Positions 14,558 through 17,719 of a stretch of 17,719 bases of DNA are shown piece after piece (positions within the stretch are counted from its first letter, which is position 1; every line of letters begins with the position of its first letter). Origin of the DNA: Chitinophagaceae bacterium (GTDB lineage Bacteria > Bacteroidota > Bacteroidia > Chitinophagales > Chitinophagaceae); the NCBI GenBank assembly GCA_025362915.1, contig JANYEU010000128.1, positions 1-17,719 of the forward strand. The letters run 5' to 3'. The translations under genes and the position numbers were made by a program. The notes under the pieces are model-generated. The model was not told the DNA's origin and did not search any database. It saw nothing but the letters and a program-made list of their open reading frames with translations.

Positions 14558-15766
14558 TTAACCCATCACCGATTTTATTGCTTTGTATATCTCTCCCACG
14601 CTGTTTCCCCAAGTGTGCGATGCAGCAAAAGCTTTTCTTTTGTCTTGCAAGTCAACACTGTTTTCTGCCAGCGCTTTTTCTATTAACAGTATATATTCTT
14701 CTTTTGTTTCGGCAAGATAAGTATGTTCGCTAAATATGCTCATTGCGTCAGTTTTTGTAGCCACCACAGGCTTACCCATTGCCAGATATTCATCTACCTT
14801 GCGGGGATAATTGCCAATGGTAACCTGACTTACTATCTGCGGATTGATACATACATCAAAGGCATTTATGTAGGCGGGCAGTTCTATAGGATCCTTGCTT
14901 CCCCAAAAATAGACGTTATTTATCTGGTGCAGCACACTGCGTTTAAACTCATTATCTTCTGGTCCCACCAATACCACATTCCATTCATGATGCGATGCTG
15001 CAATATGCTTTATTATTTCTATATCCAATCGAAGGCTTTGCAACGAACCCACATATCCAATAATTGGTTTGCCAATATGTTTCATATCAGCGGGTAATGC
15101 GGCTTCAGTTGCTTGAGTAAACATATCAAGCTCGCAACCTTGCCCTACATAAAATGAACGTGGATTGTAGCGACCGCAATAATCTGCCAGATAACTAGAA
15201 TTGGCAACGCATATATCGCTCTTCATTATCAGTTTATACTCCAATTTTTCACCATGCTTCTTCCAGTAATCCACAGCAAGCATATAATCCCTCGAATAGT
15301 AGATACTTATGGTTGGTTTCAGGTATTCTTTCATATAAAAGCAACGGAACATGTCATTGTCATTAAACAATATCACATCTGTAAAACCCAATTTTCTTAT
15401 TGCTTTTTTAATAGATAAGGCAAAACTTCGGTTGTTTAACCTGTTTAAAGTTTCGAACAATAATTGCGAACTCATCCAGTTTATAGACTCAATCAGTTCA
15501 TCGGGGTAAAGATTCCAAAGGTTTTCTTTTATCTCAACCAGTCCGTTTTCTTGTCCGCTTATCACCCGTATGCGCTTTTGCACTTTTGGGTCATTCTTGT
15601 TTTTTAGCTTTGTTATCCTATCCAATGGCGAGTTTACATACAGTACCCTGTTATGTTTGCTCATCTCTAAGGCTATGTTTTTGCAGTTGCTCCCTATTTC
15701 TGTATCCCAAGGCTGTTGCCCTACAATTACAATATCCTTGTTAGTTAGTAATGTTGTTTCACTCAT
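14558..15766 (-). CDS. GT4/GT1-type glycosyltransferase (GT-B fold)
   Basis: The 402-residue protein has an N-terminal donor-independent domain starting DIVIVGQQPWDTEIGSNCKN (11-30), which resembles TuaH-like transferases. The C-terminal nucleotide-sugar domain has GKPIIGYVGSLQSLRLDIEI, NVVLVGPEDNEF and the terminal motif YPRKVDEYLAMGKPVVATKT. In that motif the usual Glu-x7-Glu is represented by Lys-Val-Asp-Glu-Tyr. It acts on a cytoplasmic lipid-linked glycan (inference from cluster). Its start overlaps the end of the polymerase gene by 8 bp (15759-15766), a sign of translational coupling. Confidence 0.9.
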   Translation of the reverse strand: MSETTLLTNKDIVIVGQQPWDTEIGSNCKNIALEMSKHNRVLYVNSPLDRITKLKNKNDPKVQKRIRVISGQENGLVEIKENLWNLYPDELIESINWMSSQLLFETLNRLNNRSFALSIKKAIRKLGFTDVILFNDNDMFRCFYMKEYLKPTISIYYSRDYMLAVDYWKKHGEKLEYKLIMKSDICVANSSYLADYCGRYNPRSFYVGQGCELDMFTQATEAALPADMKHIGKPIIGYVGSLQSLRLDIEIIKHIAASHHEWNVVLVGPEDNEFKRSVLHQINNVYFWGSKDPIELPAYINAFDVCINPQIVSQVTIGNYPRKVDEYLAMGKPVVATKTDAMSIFSEHTYLAETKEEYILLIEKALAENSVDLQDKRKAFAASHTWGNSVGEIYKAIKSVMG

Positions 15767-17261
15767 AGATTACTCGATTTTGTTCCTCATCAATCTTTCT
15801 TGTTACTACAATTAATGCAGATGACAGGTAAAAGTAAACGTTTGAGGGATACTGAACCAAAGCTTCTTGTGGAAAATTACCAATATTGAAAATAAATATT
15901 ACAAAAGTTGCTCCCAGACAAATAGATTTTAGTTCGGGATCTTTTATCTTATAATAATTATTGATGCCTGTTTTTAGTATCACAAACATCATTATCACAA
16001 AAATTAGCAATCCTATCGGTCCGGCTTCTACAGTTGTTCTAACATAGCCGCTATCTGGTGGAAAGTTTGATAAGTAAGAACCTGGCGAGAATTTTTTGCC
16101 CCATTCGCCCGTACTTCCCAATCCACCACCAATGGGATGACTCCAGATAAACGGTTTTATCCTTGCCTGATTTATTTTACGTACCTTATAAGAAGCATCA
16201 TCATTTGGACGGAAAGCAGACTGAAAACGAAGGATATTCTGGTTTGATGTGGGCACAAATATCAACCCCACAATAAATACGGCAGCGATAATGCTGGCTA
16301 TTAAAATCTTTTTGCTGAACTTAATGATGGCATACAAAACCAACACAACAGGGATAAGTGGAAATGCACCACGGGTGCCAGAAAATATCATGTTGAAAAT
16401 GCAGGAAAACATGAATAATGTAAGCCAAATCCTCCGCTTAACAGATATTGGCCCTGTTAGCAACCCAATGCAAAGCACGGCAGCCGCCACCATGTTATAA
16501 GCAAACGTAACAGGATCGGAAAAGATGGAGAACTTGCGCCAATGTCCTGCAATAAACAACAGCATCATGATATCGCTACTGGAATGCAGGTAGTCTTCTT
16601 CAAACTGAAAAAAGCCAAAAAACTCTTGCTTAAATGCATACCACGCCGCAAATACCGAGAAAAAAAGCCATACACCAATGATGGTTTTTATAAATACTTT
16701 TGTGCGGATATTGTAAATGAAAATATAATAGCCAATGGCCACCAACGATATGGTACGGATGGTATATATCCATGCGGTGCGAGAATCGGCTGATGGATTG
16801 CCTACTTCCAGGATATTATAAATAATCCACACCATTATTGCCTGACTCATGGGGCCGCTTACCAAATCCCACCGTTTCTTTTTCTTTTGCTGAACAAAAA
16901 AGTTTATGAGGAATATTACCAGCATTCCATCCATCAACGTACCCAGTGGAAATGATATGCCCAAACGCAACAAAAACATGATGGCATAAGCCAATGTTAG
17001 GTAACTGATAATGCCAAATTCTGGATTGGTACAAAGGCAATAAAAGATAACGGAGCCTACCAGCGCGGCAATGATAAGTACGCCAACAATGAAACCTTTT
17101 AGGGCAATAAGCACTGCAAAAAGGCTACAAACTGTGGTAAAAACAATAAAACCAAATGGGTTCAACAGTTTTTCATATAGCACCCAACGGCGGATGGTAC
17201 CCACAAATGTTTCCCATTTGCTTGGTGTTTCCTGATTGACTGGTATATTAATATTTAGCAT
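15759..17261 (-). CDS. O-antigen polymerase/ligase family protein (Wzy/WaaL-like)
   Basis: The 500-residue protein is almost entirely hydrophobic, with roughly a dozen transmembrane helices. Its long periplasmic loop, at about residues 325-400, carries GGGLGSTGEWGKKF and DSGYVRTTVEAG. The core FSGTRGAFPLIPVVLVLYAI corresponds to the Wzy_C (PF04932-type) segment, in which Arg and the loop His/Gly residues handle the undecaprenyl-linked glycan. Members polymerise O-antigen or exopolysaccharide repeat units, or ligate them to a lipid acceptor; sequence alone does not decide which. The start ATG at 17261 overlaps by one base the stop of the small upstream gene, and its own 3' end overlaps the GT4-like gene by 8 bp. 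It should be the polymerisation step of this operon. Confidence 0.9.
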   Translation of the reverse strand: MLNINIPVNQETPSKWETFVGTIRRWVLYEKLLNPFGFIVFTTVCSLFAVLIALKGFIVGVLIIAALVGSVIFYCLCTNPEFGIISYLTLAYAIMFLLRLGISFPLGTLMDGMLVIFLINFFVQQKKKKRWDLVSGPMSQAIMVWIIYNILEVGNPSADSRTAWIYTIRTISLVAIGYYIFIYNIRTKVFIKTIIGVWLFFSVFAAWYAFKQEFFGFFQFEEDYLHSSSDIMMLLFIAGHWRKFSIFSDPVTFAYNMVAAAVLCIGLLTGPISVKRRIWLTLFMFSCIFNMIFSGTRGAFPLIPVVLVLYAIIKFSKKILIASIIAAVFIVGLIFVPTSNQNILRFQSAFRPNDDASYKVRKINQARIKPFIWSHPIGGGLGSTGEWGKKFSPGSYLSNFPPDSGYVRTTVEAGPIGLLIFVIMMFVILKTGINNYYKIKDPELKSICLGATFVIFIFNIGNFPQEALVQYPSNVYFYLSSALIVVTRKIDEEQNRVIYE

Positions 17262-17413
17262 TAGACAGACGAGGGGAGAATCATTTTTAAAAATAAGAAG
17301 ACCAACAGTACCACCACAAACCCAATAGCCACCTTACGCGTAGCTATTTCTGTTTTTGCCAGAAGCTTTTCTTTTTTCTTCTTTTGATGTATCAGCGTAG
17401 GGTCTATTCTCAT
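17261..17413 (-). CDS. Small single-pass membrane protein, first gene of the polysaccharide operon
   Basis: A 50-codon ATG frame encodes a protein with a very basic N-terminal half (MRIDPTLIHQKKKKEK and so on) and one transmembrane helix at about 28-46 (VAIGFVVVLLVFLFLKMIL), ending PSSV. The basic segment should be cytoplasmic and the C-terminus a few residues long outside the membrane. Its stop and the polymerase start share one base (TAATG), so translation of the two is coupled. An exact TAnnTTTG element lies 28 bp upstream of the ATG. It could be a partner or stabiliser of the polymerase, or a leader peptide that sets its translation. I do not recognise a family. Confidence 0.75.
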   Translation of the reverse strand: MRIDPTLIHQKKKKEKLLAKTEIATRKVAIGFVVVLLVFLFLKMILPSSV

Positions 17414-17441
17414 ATTGCGTGAAACAAAAATAATTGTATTT

Positions 17442-17449
17442 CAAAGATA
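17442..17449 (-). promoter_or_regulatory. -7 promoter element of the polysaccharide operon
   Basis: TATCTTTG on the minus strand is an exact TAnnTTTG match, 28 bp before the ATG of the small membrane-protein gene. At the expected -33 position there is no TTTG; a direct repeat lies there instead, which suggests an activator-dependent promoter. A second exact -7-like word, TATTTTTG, occurs closer to the ATG (about 17425-17432). Confidence 0.65.
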
Positions 17450-17461
17450 GCGGGGAAAATA

Positions 17462-17483
17462 TAATTGAGAGGGGGTAATTGAG
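17462..17483 (-). promoter_or_regulatory. Direct repeat CTCAATTA spanning the -33 region
   Basis: CTCAATTA occurs on the minus strand at 17469-17462 and 17483-17476, 14 bp apart, with C/T-rich sequence between. The first copy begins 12 bp upstream of the -7 element, so the pair covers the -33 region. The layout is that of a dimeric regulator site (inference). Confidence 0.4.
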
Positions 17484-17719
17484 GGTGTATAAATAATTTT
17501 CGCGATCAAGCTGCAATCCTGAGATCAGTTTTTGTGAGGTTAATAATTTTATTCCACTGATTGTTTAATCGAAGAGTTCTAAGCACCCGTTCATAATGTT
17601 TTAGGCACGCTGATTTCAATAATTTTTTTCTATAAATAATTAACTGGATAAAATAATGAGTCACTTCCTTTCGTTTTATTGTTTATGGAAAAAGGTGTAC
17701 AACTCAGGAAAAACTACCC
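17484..17719. other. Intergenic region at the right edge; possible start of a plus-strand gene
   Basis: The stretch is AT-rich and holds no recognisable RNA or repeat. Two plus-strand frames are open to the edge: one from ATG 17656 (MSHFLSFYCLWKKV...) and one from ATG 17685 (MEKGVQLRKNYP). The second looks more like a protein start, but 11 residues are too few to decide. No TAnnTTTG element was found upstream of either. Confidence 0.3.

Overview
This AT-rich window most likely comes from a member of the phylum Bacteroidota, plausibly of the Chitinophagaceae type. The evidence is the recurrent Bacteroidota promoter element TAnnTTTG upstream of several genes, the lack of clear Shine-Dalgarno sequences, and the gene families present (DUF4476, DUF6526, carboxypeptidase-like regulatory domain proteins, a Mrp ATPase without its CxxC motif). 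The genus cannot be named from the sequence alone.

Left part (1-4500). The window opens with the 3' end of an unrecognised gene. A 9-bp-arm hairpin, a short direct repeat and a bidirectional terminator follow, and then a tRNA-Lys(UUU) on the minus strand with a textbook promoter. A probable two-gene plus-strand unit comes next: a short-chain dehydrogenase and a DUF62-type SAM hydroxide adenosyltransferase homologue lacking the usual active-site motif. A long imperfect inverted repeat separates it from a convergent secreted protein gene. A 12-unit tandem array of 21-bp repeats then lies upstream of the Mrp/NBP35 P-loop ATPase gene.

Middle part (4500-10900). A minus-strand pair encodes a cytoplasmic six-PAS histidine kinase and a single-domain response regulator. 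After 349 bp without a gene come a DUF6526 membrane protein, a strong bidirectional terminator, a candidate 44-residue membrane protein on the minus strand, and a second 20-21-bp repeat array that shares a core consensus with the first. A secreted DUF4476 protein and truA follow, separated by one base.

Right part (10900-17719). A membrane fatty-acid desaturase has its own promoter. Upstream of it, on the same strand, is a six-gene exopolysaccharide or O-antigen operon. In transcription order it encodes a 50-residue membrane protein, an O-antigen polymerase/ligase-like protein, and GT4-like, GT8, GT14 and GT2 glycosyltransferases. The first three genes overlap. The operon starts at a TAnnTTTG promoter whose -33 region is occupied by a direct repeat.

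The most interesting observations are the two related phased 21-bp arrays, both in divergent intergenic regions, and the two small membrane-protein genes. One of these is translationally coupled to the polysaccharide polymerase gene.
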